Shown here: one piece after another, positions 17,710 through 26,751 of the stretch
Layout of the letters: every line of letters begins with the position of its first letter
Position numbering within the stretch: the first letter of the stretch is position 1
Assembly: GCF_014174405.1 (NCBI RefSeq)
Contig: NZ_JACEGA010000001.1
Coordinates: forward strand, 618,001 to 682,000
Direction: 5' to 3'
Source: Variimorphobacter saccharofermentans
GTDB lineage: Bacteria; Bacillota; Clostridia; Lachnospirales; Lachnospiraceae
DNA: 64,000 nt
Position numbers and translations under genes: made by a program
The notes under the pieces: generated by a model
The model's database searches: none
What the model saw: the letters and a program-made list of their open reading frames with translations, nothing else
Told to the model about the DNA's origin: nothing

Positions 17710-18622
17710 AGATGCAACAGAAAAAACCAGAAACCAGTTTACTTGCTTTTGTAGTCTTACCTTTTTAGTTAGTGATGAAGGTTCCCTGCCAGAGGATTAC
17801 AAAAATTCAGATGATTATACAGGAGCAGGCCTGGAGGGAGAATTATATGGTTTTAGCACAGGTCTGTTTTCATTAGATTATCACAAGGCAGTTGTCGGAA
17901 CCACAAAGGATGAAATCGTTGTGGCAATCAAAGGTACAGATGGATTTATGGATAGTATGAATGACGGATATGTGAACCCGGTAGATTTTGAAGGTATGGG
18001 GAAAGTGCATATGGGGTTTGCAAGTGCAACAGCACTTCTTTTAAAAAATGGTTTGGAGAAGAAGGTTGATGAATTGATAAGGAGCAATCCGCAACAGGGC
18101 TTGTGTTTTACTGGTCATAGCAAGGGTGGTGCAGTGGCTTTTTTACTGGCAGCACATTACAGTAATAAGAATTACAGTAATAATATTCGTGTAATTACCT
18201 TTGAGGCACCAAGAGTTGGGAATTCCACGTTTGCATACAATTATGAAGAACTTGGTATGGAAACTTTGCGGTATGAGGATTTTCTGGATGTGGTTCCCCA
18301 CCTGCCTTTTACATCACAGGAGCATCAGCTACTTGATAGGATGGGTCCTGTCAACAATTTCTTAGAGAATTTCATGGATATCATAACTTGCGATTATGTA
18401 CCTGTAGGAAGAAGAATTGGTTTCTATGTAGGGCATGATGAATATAATGGACGTTACCCTCATAATGAGGGGAATACTGACGGTGAGAGCTTGAATTCTA
18501 TGTGTGCAGTAGAATTTCTGATGAGGAACCATTTTAGCATTTCTTTAATGAACAATGAGATTCATAACAAGGATTACAAAGAAAGCATAGTAGAATATAC
18601 AGATTTCGACTATTTGCAGTAG
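17702..18622 (+). CDS. Class 3 (alpha/beta hydrolase) lipase
   Basis: The ATG at 17702 follows GAGGAGG by six bases and overlaps the previous stop by eight bases. The 306-residue protein has the lipase_3 nucleophile elbow GHSKGG with Ser at about 140, preceded by VVAIKGTDG (oxyanion strand) and followed by TFEAPRVGN and the EDFLDVVPHLP segment that supplies the acidic residue. A His near GFYVGHDEY is a candidate for the triad. These enzymes hydrolyse acylglycerols or phospholipids. No signal peptide is present. Together with the PI-PLC it forms a lipid-attacking pair. Confidence 0.85.
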   Translation: MNRDATEKTRNQFTCFCSLTFLVSDEGSLPEDYKNSDDYTGAGLEGELYGFSTGLFSLDYHKAVVGTTKDEIVVAIKGTDGFMDSMNDGYVNPVDFEGMGKVHMGFASATALLLKNGLEKKVDELIRSNPQQGLCFTGHSKGGAVAFLLAAHYSNKNYSNNIRVITFEAPRVGNSTFAYNYEELGMETLRYEDFLDVVPHLPFTSQEHQLLDRMGPVNNFLENFMDIITCDYVPVGRRIGFYVGHDEYNGRYPHNEGNTDGESLNSMCAVEFLMRNHFSISLMNNEIHNKDYKESIVEYTDFDYLQ

Positions 18623-18695
18623 AGTTCCAAAATGAGATAGTGAATAGGTGAATCAATAAAGAATGTTGGGACTATAAGGTAACATGGAGGGTTAT

Positions 18696-21600
18696 ATGGA
18701 AAAGAATAAAAAAGTAGAGAGGAATGGAATAACTATGAACAAAAAGAAAATGAAACGACTACTGGCAGTGGTATTGTCAATGCTGATGATGGTCTCTGTA
18801 ATAGATTATAGCGGCCTTCAAAATGTTAACGCACAGACCTTGAATGGAACGAAAACCATTACAGCCTTTGCCAAGTTGACAGAGGATATTGCCAATCAGC
18901 AACTTGCAGTGGGGGTAGAAGAATCAGAGATTAAGCTACCTGATACTTTGAATGTGACAATTCAAGATCCAATGGTAGAAGCACCGAAAACTGCTACAGG
19001 ATCTGCAATTGGTCTAGGCTCAGACCAGGCAGCTTCTAAACAGGTGGATATGGAACAAATTATCTCACAAGAGCAGACGATTACCGGTATCACCTGGAAA
19101 ATTAATGTAGAGAACAGTGGTTCTACTGCTTTTGATTCCACTAACGCAGGCGCAGTATTTATCTATGAGCCAATTCTGCCGGAGGGCTATACCCTTGCGG
19201 ACGGAGTGAGCCTGCCACAGATTCAGGTGCTGATGGAAGACGGTGGAAAGTGGGCATTCAGCCAAAGTCAGACCATAGATGGTATCGAAATTACTGTTAA
19301 AGCAGATAAGGACATGTTCCCGGAGGGAGCTGTTCTTCATGCCGAAAAGGTGACCAATGCGGAGGATAAAGAGAAAATCCAAAACGCTGTCAGTGAAGAA
19401 GTGAAATCAAAGGAAACAGGCAAAACCGTAACCGAGCTGGTTTCCTTTGACATCACCATCACCGATGCAGACGGCAAGGAGCTTCAACCCGATACCAGCA
19501 AGGGGGAAGTAAAGGTTTCCTTTGCAAAGCTTTCTATGACAGAAAATGAAATGATTAAGGGAAATCATAATATTCAGGTATTTCATATGAATGATACCTT
19601 AAGTAATGCAGAGAAAATTGAGAGTATTGTGGATAATAAGGGTGTAGTAGAAGCAGTGGCAGAGCATTTTTCGGTATATGCCATTACGGAGACTACAGAT
19701 ACACCGGATACCGATATGATGACTACACTTTATATAAATAAAGGAAACATCACCATCGGAGATGGAACAGTCAGTGGCTTTGATGCGTCTGGAACAGAAG
19801 TTACAACTGCCAACAGTAATGGATATATTATTACTCGAGCGGAAACGTATTCAAGTGTAAGTAGATTTACTATTAGCGTCAGTGGCGGTACACATAACAT
19901 TATTTTAAAAGACGTTGAATTATATCTGGATCCTGATATTTCAAACAGTCCATTTTCAATTGCTAGCGGAGCTAAGGTGAATCTGGTGCTGGAAGGGACA
20001 AATTATTTGCAAAGCAGATATGATAGTACACCGGCAGGGCTGCATGTACCGGAGGGAGCAGAACTGGTCATTGCCAAGGGGAGTACAGGTTCCATTACCG
20101 CATTAGGAGGACCGGGGGCAGGTATAGGTGGCAATGATGGGGAAGCTGGCGGTACCATTACCATCAATGGAGGAACATTAACTTATGTCAGTGGCGGTAC
20201 GAGTGGAGCCGGAATTGGTGGAGGCAGAGGTGGAGCTGGCGGAAGTATCACCATCAATGGGGGAACCCTAACGGACGTCAGGAGTAGTTATGGAGCTGGA
20301 GTTGGCGGAGGAAAAGGTGGAGCCGGAGGAAACATTATTATCAATGGAGGAACCATAAATACCCAAAGTACCGATGGAGCCGGGATCGGAGGCGGTGAAG
20401 ATGGAGCCGGCGGAAGTATTAGCATCAATGGTGGAACAGTAAAAGCGACTGGAAGTAATGGAGCCGGAATTGGAGGCGGTTATCAAGGAGACGGTGGAAC
20501 CATCACCATAAGTAACGGAGAGGTAACAGCAACGAGCAATTATGGAGCTGGGATTGGCGGAGGTGCATATGGTTGGTATCATACCGGAGGAACGATTACC
20601 ATTAGCGGAGGAACGGTAACCGCTACCACTACGAACAGTGAATATGGCGTTGGAATTGGGAATGGTTTTCGTGGAGGCGATAATGGGGGTACCCTTTCTT
20701 CTGGCGGCAATTCCGTATATGTGATTGCAAACAGTGTGACGGCAGATACATCTAGCTTCAACGGAATAATAGAAAATGATGGAAACACGACTGTTTATGG
20801 ACCCTATACCCTTGCAGGGGATATGACGATTGCCACAGGGAAGACAATGACAATATCAAGCGGAAGTACTCTGACGGTTCCAAGTGGAAAGATACTGACC
20901 GTGAATGGAACACTGATAAACAACGGTACTCTTTCCCTCGGTGCAGAGAGTTGCCTGACTGGCACGGACGGTATCTTGAGCGGTGAAGGTACATTCAAGT
21001 CGATGGGTGACCCAACCAGTGATATGATTGTTGTGCCAACCAACCTTATTTATAATGGCACTGATTTGGAGGAAACTGCCAAAAGTGCAATTTCAATTGA
21101 TTCTACAAAAGTTGGTACGGGTATGATTTTCAATCACGAATTCCAGATAACTACCAATTCTGTCGAGGGATGGGTGCTTTCCATCAGCCCTGCTGAGGTC
21201 AAAGAGACTGGAACTTATACGGCTACATTCACCAAGGATAGTAAGACTATTAGCAAAGAATTTACCGTAACTCAATCCGCTACAACCTTTGACGGTGGTA
21301 TCACAGTAGATAAGGCAGATAAGACATACACCTACGGCGATACGATCACCGTAACAGCAAAGCCAAAGGCAACAGGTTCATCACCTGTGAAAAAGAGTTT
21401 TCGTAGCTTTTCCGCGCCAACGGCAAATCAGATGGCATTGTTTGTGGGAGAAACCCAGATTTCTGACTCTGTGGATGGAGATAGCAATGGTGTTTATACC
21501 ATGACCTACGACACAACAGACAAAGCCCTTGCCATTGGCAGCAATACCATCACTGCAAAATATGTGGAAAGTGCCAATATGGCAGATTATAGCGGTACAG

Positions 21601-24600
21601 TGATGGTAACCTTGAATCAAAAGCCCCTGACTGCGACAAGAAGCGGAGGATCGTATATATATGACGGAACAAATTCACCAATTCCGGGCTTTGATAAAAA
21701 TAACGGGTTAACAGGTGTGGTCGGCAGTGATGATGTGAATGTCTTAGTTTCTGGAATTCTTCCTGATGCTAATGTGGGCGAAGGCAAAGTATTTACTGCA
21801 ACCGGTGTAACTTTTCGCGGAACCGATGCAGGTTATTACAGCCTTGCGGTAGATGATGTTCATATGACAATAGACGTGACGCCAATAACAGTTACACCTA
21901 TCCCTCAAAATAGCACCCGAAATGTGGTTGTTGGTGTGGGAACCTTCTCTGAGTCTACCTTTATTAGTGATATAACCAACGAAAATATAACAGGGACATA
22001 TGAATACGATTATAATGGCAAAACTAACTATGCTGATGTTGTGTCTGAGCTTGCAAAGCTTTCAAAGGATGCAACAGCAGAAGTAACGTTTAGATTTACT
22101 ACTAATGGCAACTACGAAGGCATCATAACAGGTACGCTGAGCATCTCGGTAGTTGGTCTTGAGTTTGCAGGAAAAGACAAGGCATTGACCTTGAAGACAA
22201 GCCCGATTTATGGAGACAAATGGAGTGAGATTGTAAGTCTTGATACGAGTAAGCTTTCTGCAAACGTGGGTGGAAATCCAGTCGCAGGTACGTATACTCT
22301 CATGATTGACGGTGTTCCATTTAATGGAGTGGATATTCCAAAGGGTGGAAGTTATAGCTATAATCTGACCTTTACCGCAACAGACAACAGCTTTACGAAT
22401 GTAGAGGTGATGAGTGGTAATGTAGACGTTATCCAAAGAGAAGCTGTACTTTCCTGGGGGGATACCGAATTTACTTATAACGGTTCTGCACAAAAACCTA
22501 TGGTAGCCATTACCAATAAAGTTGCAGGCGATGATGTGATTAGCAGTGTAGCAGATATGGAAGCACAGACCAATGTAGGCACAGGCTATACGGCAACAGC
22601 GGTTCTTAGCGGAAATAGTGCATCAAATTATAAGCTTCCATCAGTATTTACAGCCACATTTTCCATTACCGCCGCAACCGCCACAGGCAGTGTAGCTGTT
22701 TCCGGCACAGATGCCAACAGCAACAAAAAATTGGACAGCGGTGACACGGTGACTGCAGATCTTTCCGCAGTGACCCCGGCGGGCGGCACAGCAAGTTATC
22801 AGTGGAAGAAAACCACAGACGGTACAACCGAAAGCATTGGTACAGACCAAGCTACCTATACACTAACTTCCAGTGATAGTAAAGGCAAGATTTTCTGTGA
22901 GGTGACATTTACAGGCAACACTACAGGCACGATTTCCTCAAACAAGCTCGATATTGCAAAGGAAATCTTAACAGGCAACATTGCCATTACTGGTGAAAAT
23001 ACAGTAGGAAGTGTAATGACGGTTTCTCTGCCAACTAATGCAGGAATCTCAGGCAGTGACTATGAAATTCAGTGGTATCGTGACAATGCGGCAATCATAG
23101 GAGCAAATGCCATAAGCTACACCATTGCAAAGGAAGATTTGGGAAAAACCTTGAAAGTTGTAATTACGGCAAAAGAAGCAAGCGAGGGCTTTACAGGAAC
23201 ACTGACCTCAAATGTGTTTACCGTTCCTGCAATGGCACCGGAAAAAGCAGTGGTTTCTGTTTCTTTGGGAAATAGATATATAGCGTTAAACTGGACAAAG
23301 CCATATGCAAACGGTTCTGACATTACAGGATATTCCCTCACCGTAAAGCAGGGCGAAGCAGAAATTACAGGTTCTCCTTTTGCCATTGGTGCAGATGCAA
23401 CTAGCTACAAGGTGGAAAATCTGACAAACGGAACAGAGTATACCTTTATTCTCAGCACGATTAACGGGGAAGGTAGCACCGTTTCCGATACAGTTATGGC
23501 TAAACCTAAAAAGCCATCTGATGGCGGATCCTCCGGCGGTGGAGTTTCTTCCGGTGGAAGCCCAACATCAACAGTTACCACAATGCCGGCGATTAAAGAT
23601 GCGAGTAACCAGGCAGGCTGGGAGGCTATTAAGGAGCAGATCGGTCAGAGCAGGGAAGGTGATACGGTAACGATAGAAATGAATGGTTCTTCGGTAGTAC
23701 CAGGAGAGGTCCTTGATGTCATCAGAGGAACAGAAACTACCCTTGTCTTTGATATGGGCGAAGGCATTACATGGAGTATTAACGGCCAGAGTATCACAGA
23801 GGGCAGTCTGAAGGATGTTAATCTTGATGTATCACTTAATACAGATGCTATTCCGGAAGGAATCATTAGCCAGATGGCGGGGGAACAGGATTCCAATACT
23901 CTCAGTCTTGCTTATGATGGTCCGTTTGGCTTTACATCAGTACTTACAATCAATCTGAATAAGATAAATGCAGGAAAGTATGGTAACCTTTTCTACTATA
24001 ATCCGGTAACAAAGCAACTGACACTGCAAGCAGTGGAAAAGATTGGAGAGAAAGGAACTGTAGAACTTCCGTTTTCTCATGCTTCGGATTATGTTGTCAT
24101 AATCAGCGAAGAGCCTATGTTAGAGAAGACACTGGACCAGATAGCGATCAGTGCAGTAAAAGGGACACTGTATGTCGGTGGAACAGAAAAGAAGAGTATG
24201 ACGTTAAAGCTGGAATTGCCACAACTATTGAAAGAGGCAGTGGAACAAGACAGCTCTATATTAAAGATTACCTACCAGTCCAGTAATCCTAAGATTGCAA
24301 CGGTCAATGCTTCTGGAAAAATCACGGCCAAGAAGGCAGGAAAAACAACCATAACAACACAGGTTACAATCAATGGAGTACAGAGAAAGTTTAAGACAAC
24401 AATTACAGTCAAGAAAGCATATATTAAACTGATCAAGAGCACCAATACCTTAAAAACTGGAAGTACCTTCACCTATAAGGCAATCGGATACGGAGTTAAG
24501 ACAGAGGATATCATGTTTTATACCTCCAAGAAATCCATTGTAGTGATTAATAAGACAACTGGCAAGGCGAAAGCAAGAACCAAAGGAACGGATTATATCA

Positions 24601-24650
24601 TTGTTAAGGTTGGAAAGGTCATAGCAAAGATAAAAGTGAAAGTTTCATGA
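18696..24650 (+). CDS. Giant adhesin-like surface protein 2
   Basis: About 1984 residues from the ATG at 18696, which follows GGAGGG closely; 18684 is also in frame. The signal region (RLLAVVLSMLMMVSVIDYSG) and the next segment (DIANQQLAVG) are paralogous to adhesin 1. Around 440-640 is a Gly-rich repeat of the type GAGIGGG..GGTITINGGT, probably a beta-helix. Ig-like/MBG modules follow, then a fibronectin-III-like module (ALNWTKPYANGSDITGYSLT), a Gly/Ser linker, and the shared C-terminus with Big_2-like repeats. There is no LPXTG motif. The modular middle differs from adhesin 1 while both ends are conserved. Confidence 0.82.
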   Translation: MEKNKKVERNGITMNKKKMKRLLAVVLSMLMMVSVIDYSGLQNVNAQTLNGTKTITAFAKLTEDIANQQLAVGVEESEIKLPDTLNVTIQDPMVEAPKTATGSAIGLGSDQAASKQVDMEQIISQEQTITGITWKINVENSGSTAFDSTNAGAVFIYEPILPEGYTLADGVSLPQIQVLMEDGGKWAFSQSQTIDGIEITVKADKDMFPEGAVLHAEKVTNAEDKEKIQNAVSEEVKSKETGKTVTELVSFDITITDADGKELQPDTSKGEVKVSFAKLSMTENEMIKGNHNIQVFHMNDTLSNAEKIESIVDNKGVVEAVAEHFSVYAITETTDTPDTDMMTTLYINKGNITIGDGTVSGFDASGTEVTTANSNGYIITRAETYSSVSRFTISVSGGTHNIILKDVELYLDPDISNSPFSIASGAKVNLVLEGTNYLQSRYDSTPAGLHVPEGAELVIAKGSTGSITALGGPGAGIGGNDGEAGGTITINGGTLTYVSGGTSGAGIGGGRGGAGGSITINGGTLTDVRSSYGAGVGGGKGGAGGNIIINGGTINTQSTDGAGIGGGEDGAGGSISINGGTVKATGSNGAGIGGGYQGDGGTITISNGEVTATSNYGAGIGGGAYGWYHTGGTITISGGTVTATTTNSEYGVGIGNGFRGGDNGGTLSSGGNSVYVIANSVTADTSSFNGIIENDGNTTVYGPYTLAGDMTIATGKTMTISSGSTLTVPSGKILTVNGTLINNGTLSLGAESCLTGTDGILSGEGTFKSMGDPTSDMIVVPTNLIYNGTDLEETAKSAISIDSTKVGTGMIFNHEFQITTNSVEGWVLSISPAEVKETGTYTATFTKDSKTISKEFTVTQSATTFDGGITVDKADKTYTYGDTITVTAKPKATGSSPVKKSFRSFSAPTANQMALFVGETQISDSVDGDSNGVYTMTYDTTDKALAIGSNTITAKYVESANMADYSGTVMVTLNQKPLTATRSGGSYIYDGTNSPIPGFDKNNGLTGVVGSDDVNVLVSGILPDANVGEGKVFTATGVTFRGTDAGYYSLAVDDVHMTIDVTPITVTPIPQNSTRNVVVGVGTFSESTFISDITNENITGTYEYDYNGKTNYADVVSELAKLSKDATAEVTFRFTTNGNYEGIITGTLSISVVGLEFAGKDKALTLKTSPIYGDKWSEIVSLDTSKLSANVGGNPVAGTYTLMIDGVPFNGVDIPKGGSYSYNLTFTATDNSFTNVEVMSGNVDVIQREAVLSWGDTEFTYNGSAQKPMVAITNKVAGDDVISSVADMEAQTNVGTGYTATAVLSGNSASNYKLPSVFTATFSITAATATGSVAVSGTDANSNKKLDSGDTVTADLSAVTPAGGTASYQWKKTTDGTTESIGTDQATYTLTSSDSKGKIFCEVTFTGNTTGTISSNKLDIAKEILTGNIAITGENTVGSVMTVSLPTNAGISGSDYEIQWYRDNAAIIGANAISYTIAKEDLGKTLKVVITAKEASEGFTGTLTSNVFTVPAMAPEKAVVSVSLGNRYIALNWTKPYANGSDITGYSLTVKQGEAEITGSPFAIGADATSYKVENLTNGTEYTFILSTINGEGSTVSDTVMAKPKKPSDGGSSGGGVSSGGSPTSTVTTMPAIKDASNQAGWEAIKEQIGQSREGDTVTIEMNGSSVVPGEVLDVIRGTETTLVFDMGEGITWSINGQSITEGSLKDVNLDVSLNTDAIPEGIISQMAGEQDSNTLSLAYDGPFGFTSVLTINLNKINAGKYGNLFYYNPVTKQLTLQAVEKIGEKGTVELPFSHASDYVVIISEEPMLEKTLDQIAISAVKGTLYVGGTEKKSMTLKLELPQLLKEAVEQDSSILKITYQSSNPKIATVNASGKITAKKAGKTTITTQVTINGVQRKFKTTITVKKAYIKLIKSTNTLKTGSTFTYKAIGYGVKTEDIMFYTSKKSIVVINKTTGKAKARTKGTDYIIVKVGKVIAKIKVKVS
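23591..24650 (+). repeat. 1060-bp direct repeat, copy 2 (adhesin 3' end)
   Basis: Matches 14267-15326 at constant offset 9324. The downstream 250 bases are also recognisably similar, including CAATCCACAATCAATGT and TTCGCATATATAGATAAAT. Confidence 0.85.
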
Positions 24651-24735
24651 TTCGAGTTTGCTTTTATGACAGAACCAAAAGCTTTGTAGCGTATTAATTC
24701 CATTACAAAGCTATAACAGAGTTAAAAAATAAAAG

Positions 24736-24804
24736 AAGCTGTTGCAAAAAAAAGGTACAAACGTTCCATGTAAGTCAGTACCTGAGTTTGCAACAGCTTT
24801 TTTT
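24736..24804 (+). terminator. Intrinsic terminator of adhesin 2
   Basis: A perfect 13-bp stem (AAGCTGTTGCAAA/TTTGCAACAGCTT) is followed by seven T residues. Confidence 0.85.
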
Positions 24805-24929
24805 AGTTTCACTCAATCCACAATCAATGTATTATACTTTCGCATATATAGATAAATCATTTCACAAATACTTTAGCCAGCTAACCACTGGGTTTTTTTG
24901 TACCGATTTTTGAAAGGAGAGATGGATCA

Positions 24930-24965
24930 ATGACCAGATACAGACGACAGAAGGTAACACCATAG
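24930..24965 (+). CDS. 11-residue basic leader peptide
   Basis: MTRYRRQKVTP is preceded by AAAGGAGAG at ideal spacing. It overlaps an imperfect palindrome (AAGGTA..TACCTT, about 24951-24975) and lies 36 bases before a terminator hairpin that precedes the DUF5688 gene. The layout suggests attenuation of the backbone operon. Confidence 0.4.
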   Translation: MTRYRRQKVTP

Positions 24966-25001
24966 TGGGTACCTTCCAATTTAATAATGAACTAATCACC
25001 G

Positions 25002-25036
25002 GGAGATACAAGCTTTTTGTATCTCCTCATTTTATT
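25002..25036 (+). terminator. Attenuator-like terminator before the backbone operon
   Basis: A perfect 10-bp stem (GGAGATACAA/TTGTATCTCC, loop GCTTT) is followed by TCATTTTATTTT and then, within a few bases, by the AGGAGG of the DUF5688 gene. With no gene between it and 24930, it most likely controls readthrough into the operon. Confidence 0.75.
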
Positions 25037-25052
25037 TTAGGAGGAAAACTTA

Positions 25053-26051
25053 ATGATGAATTATGAGATTTTTAAAGAAGTAGTAGCTGAGAAATTTATG
25101 GATTATATGCCATCTCAGTACAAAGACATGAAGTTAGAGATACATCCGGTTGAAAAGGTCAATTTGACATTGGATGGAATGAACCTTGTTGGAGAAGGTG
25201 ATATCAAAGTGACACCAACTATCTATATTAATGATATGTATACACACTATCAGAAGACAGATGATCTTCGAGAGGTATTAAAGACAGCAGCCGGCAGAAT
25301 GGAACATGCAATGAAGGAAGCTCCAGAAGTAGTGCCTGCTATAGATTTAGATGGTGCTAAGGATAATATCGTATTTCAGTTTGTGAACACTGAGCAAAAC
25401 AAGGAAATGCTACAGGATACACCCAATAGGTCCTTTCAGGATTTATCCATAATCTATCGATGGATAGTAAAAACTGATGAGGAGGGAATTCAGAGTACGG
25501 TAATTCGAAGTTCACTTGCAGAGAGATTAGGCTTGTCAGAAGAGCAGATGTTCAAACTCGCGGTGGATAACACAAGAAGATTGTTTCCACCAAGTGTAAA
25601 AAGTATGAATGATGTGATTCGCGAGATGTTTACGAAAGATGGAATGCCCGCAGAGGTTGCTGATATGATGATTGGTGAGATGCCTCCCGAACAGACTATG
25701 TGGGTAATTAGTAATGAACGGGGGATTAATGGTGCGATTTCTATGTTATATGAGGATAAACTTCATGGATTAGCAGAAAACTTAGGCACTGATCTATATA
25801 TTATGCCTTCCTCGCTTCATGAAGTGATAGCTGTTTCAGCTTCCATGGGAGACCCGAATGAACTTGCTCAGATGGTAGCTGAAATTAATATGGATCAGGT
25901 TTCCTTAGATGAGAGGTTATCAAATCAGGTATATCACTATGATAAGGATTTACGAAAGCTCTCACTTGCTACGGATACGCCAAACAAGAGAATAGATGGT
26001 ATCGTTGCAGAACAGAAACTAATCTACAACAGGGAAGAGCAGTCTCGTTAG
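25053..26051 (+). CDS. DUF5688 family protein
   Basis: A 332-residue soluble protein, AGGAGG upstream. The C-terminal half contains the family's signature stretch: INGAISMLYEDKL, IMPSSLHEVIAV, then MVAEINMDQVSLDERLSNQV. The same signature recurs in the second half of the protein at 26752-28086, so the two are paralogues. DUF5688 proteins are abundant in conjugative elements of gut Clostridia; no activity is established. This gene opens the transfer-element backbone block and is followed at short distance by a small acidic protein gene and radC. Confidence 0.85.
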   Translation: MMNYEIFKEVVAEKFMDYMPSQYKDMKLEIHPVEKVNLTLDGMNLVGEGDIKVTPTIYINDMYTHYQKTDDLREVLKTAAGRMEHAMKEAPEVVPAIDLDGAKDNIVFQFVNTEQNKEMLQDTPNRSFQDLSIIYRWIVKTDEEGIQSTVIRSSLAERLGLSEEQMFKLAVDNTRRLFPPSVKSMNDVIREMFTKDGMPAEVADMMIGEMPPEQTMWVISNERGINGAISMLYEDKLHGLAENLGTDLYIMPSSLHEVIAVSASMGDPNELAQMVAEINMDQVSLDERLSNQVYHYDKDLRKLSLATDTPNKRIDGIVAEQKLIYNREEQSR

Positions 26052-26060
26052 GAGGTTAAG

Positions 26061-26234
26061 ATGGAGCAGAATATTAATGAGCAGAGTATTGCGAAGCAAA
26101 ATATTATGAAGCGTGGTATATCCATGCAGGAATTGATTACTCTTATTAATGATAGCGAAGAAGACTTTCTGATAAGCATTCATCTTGGAGAGGAGGCTGA
26201 TACAGATGCCGAAGAAGAACAAATTCAAGGTTGA
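26061..26234 (+). CDS. Small acidic protein of the element backbone
   Basis: A 57-codon gene with TTAGGAGG seven bases before its ATG, nine bases after the DUF5688 stop. The protein starts MEQNINEQSIAKQNIMKRG, has a helix MQELITLI, and ends in an acidic tail (EEADTDAEEEQIQG). It overlaps the start of radC by 29 bases. Position and ribosome binding site make it real, but it has no recognised family. Confidence 0.65.
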   Translation: MEQNINEQSIAKQNIMKRGISMQELITLINDSEEDFLISIHLGEEADTDAEEEQIQG

Positions 26235-26745
26235 TGTGGTATCGGTAAGATTAGTTAAGGATGCTCCAATATATTCGGAGCATCCTTTCAATAGTCCTTA
26301 TGAGGTAGTATCCGTGATGGGAGATGTCATGTGTGAGTTAGATCGTGAAGTGGTCAGTGTGATTAATTTAAAATCAGATCTTACACCTATCAATGTTCAT
26401 TTTGCAAGTATGGGTGCTTTGAATGAGGCTATGGCACATCCCAGAGAATTATTTAAGGCAAGTATTCTTAGCAATGCTGCCAGTATGATGCTCGTCCATT
26501 GCCACCCCTCTGGAAATCTTTTGCCTAGTAAGGCTGACACCATGATGACAGACAGAATGAATCGACTTTGTGAGCTGATTGGGATTTCACTGATTGATCA
26601 TGTTATTGTTGGAGGAAGCAATAAGGAGTTCTTTAGCTTTAAGGAAAAGGGAGTGATTACAAATCCAAGAATAGTTTTTGCACAGGATTACAAGTCATTT
26701 GATATTTCATCACCTATGGTAGCGGAGAGTAGGAAGGTAAGGTGA
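26206..26745 (+). CDS. radC: RadC-like JAB-domain protein
   Basis: The ATG at 26206 follows GGAGAGGAGG and is preferred over the upstream TTG. The 179-residue protein has the JAMM metal motif: H98 and H100 in LVHCHPSG, then S108 and D111. The MPN+ fold of chromosomal RadC is retained, but the N-terminal helix-hairpin-helix is absent, as in RadC copies on plasmids, phages and ICEs. Those are suspected of metal-dependent peptidase or nuclease action in element biology; the substrate is unknown. It is translationally linked with the small acidic protein. Confidence 0.85.
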   Translation: MPKKNKFKVDVVSVRLVKDAPIYSEHPFNSPYEVVSVMGDVMCELDREVVSVINLKSDLTPINVHFASMGALNEAMAHPRELFKASILSNAASMMLVHCHPSGNLLPSKADTMMTDRMNRLCELIGISLIDHVIVGGSNKEFFSFKEKGVITNPRIVFAQDYKSFDISSPMVAESRKVR

Positions 26746-26751
26746 TAAAGG

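Noticed and set aside
20101..20640. The Gly-rich repeats of adhesin 2 considered as a CRISPR-like or minisatellite array
   Set aside because: Repeat units are degenerate at DNA level, keep the reading frame and encode a beta-helix repeat, so they are protein-coding.
20268..20994. Antisense frames across the Gly-rich repeat of adhesin 2
   Set aside because: Mirror images of the GGT/GGA repeat codons; translations are low complexity.
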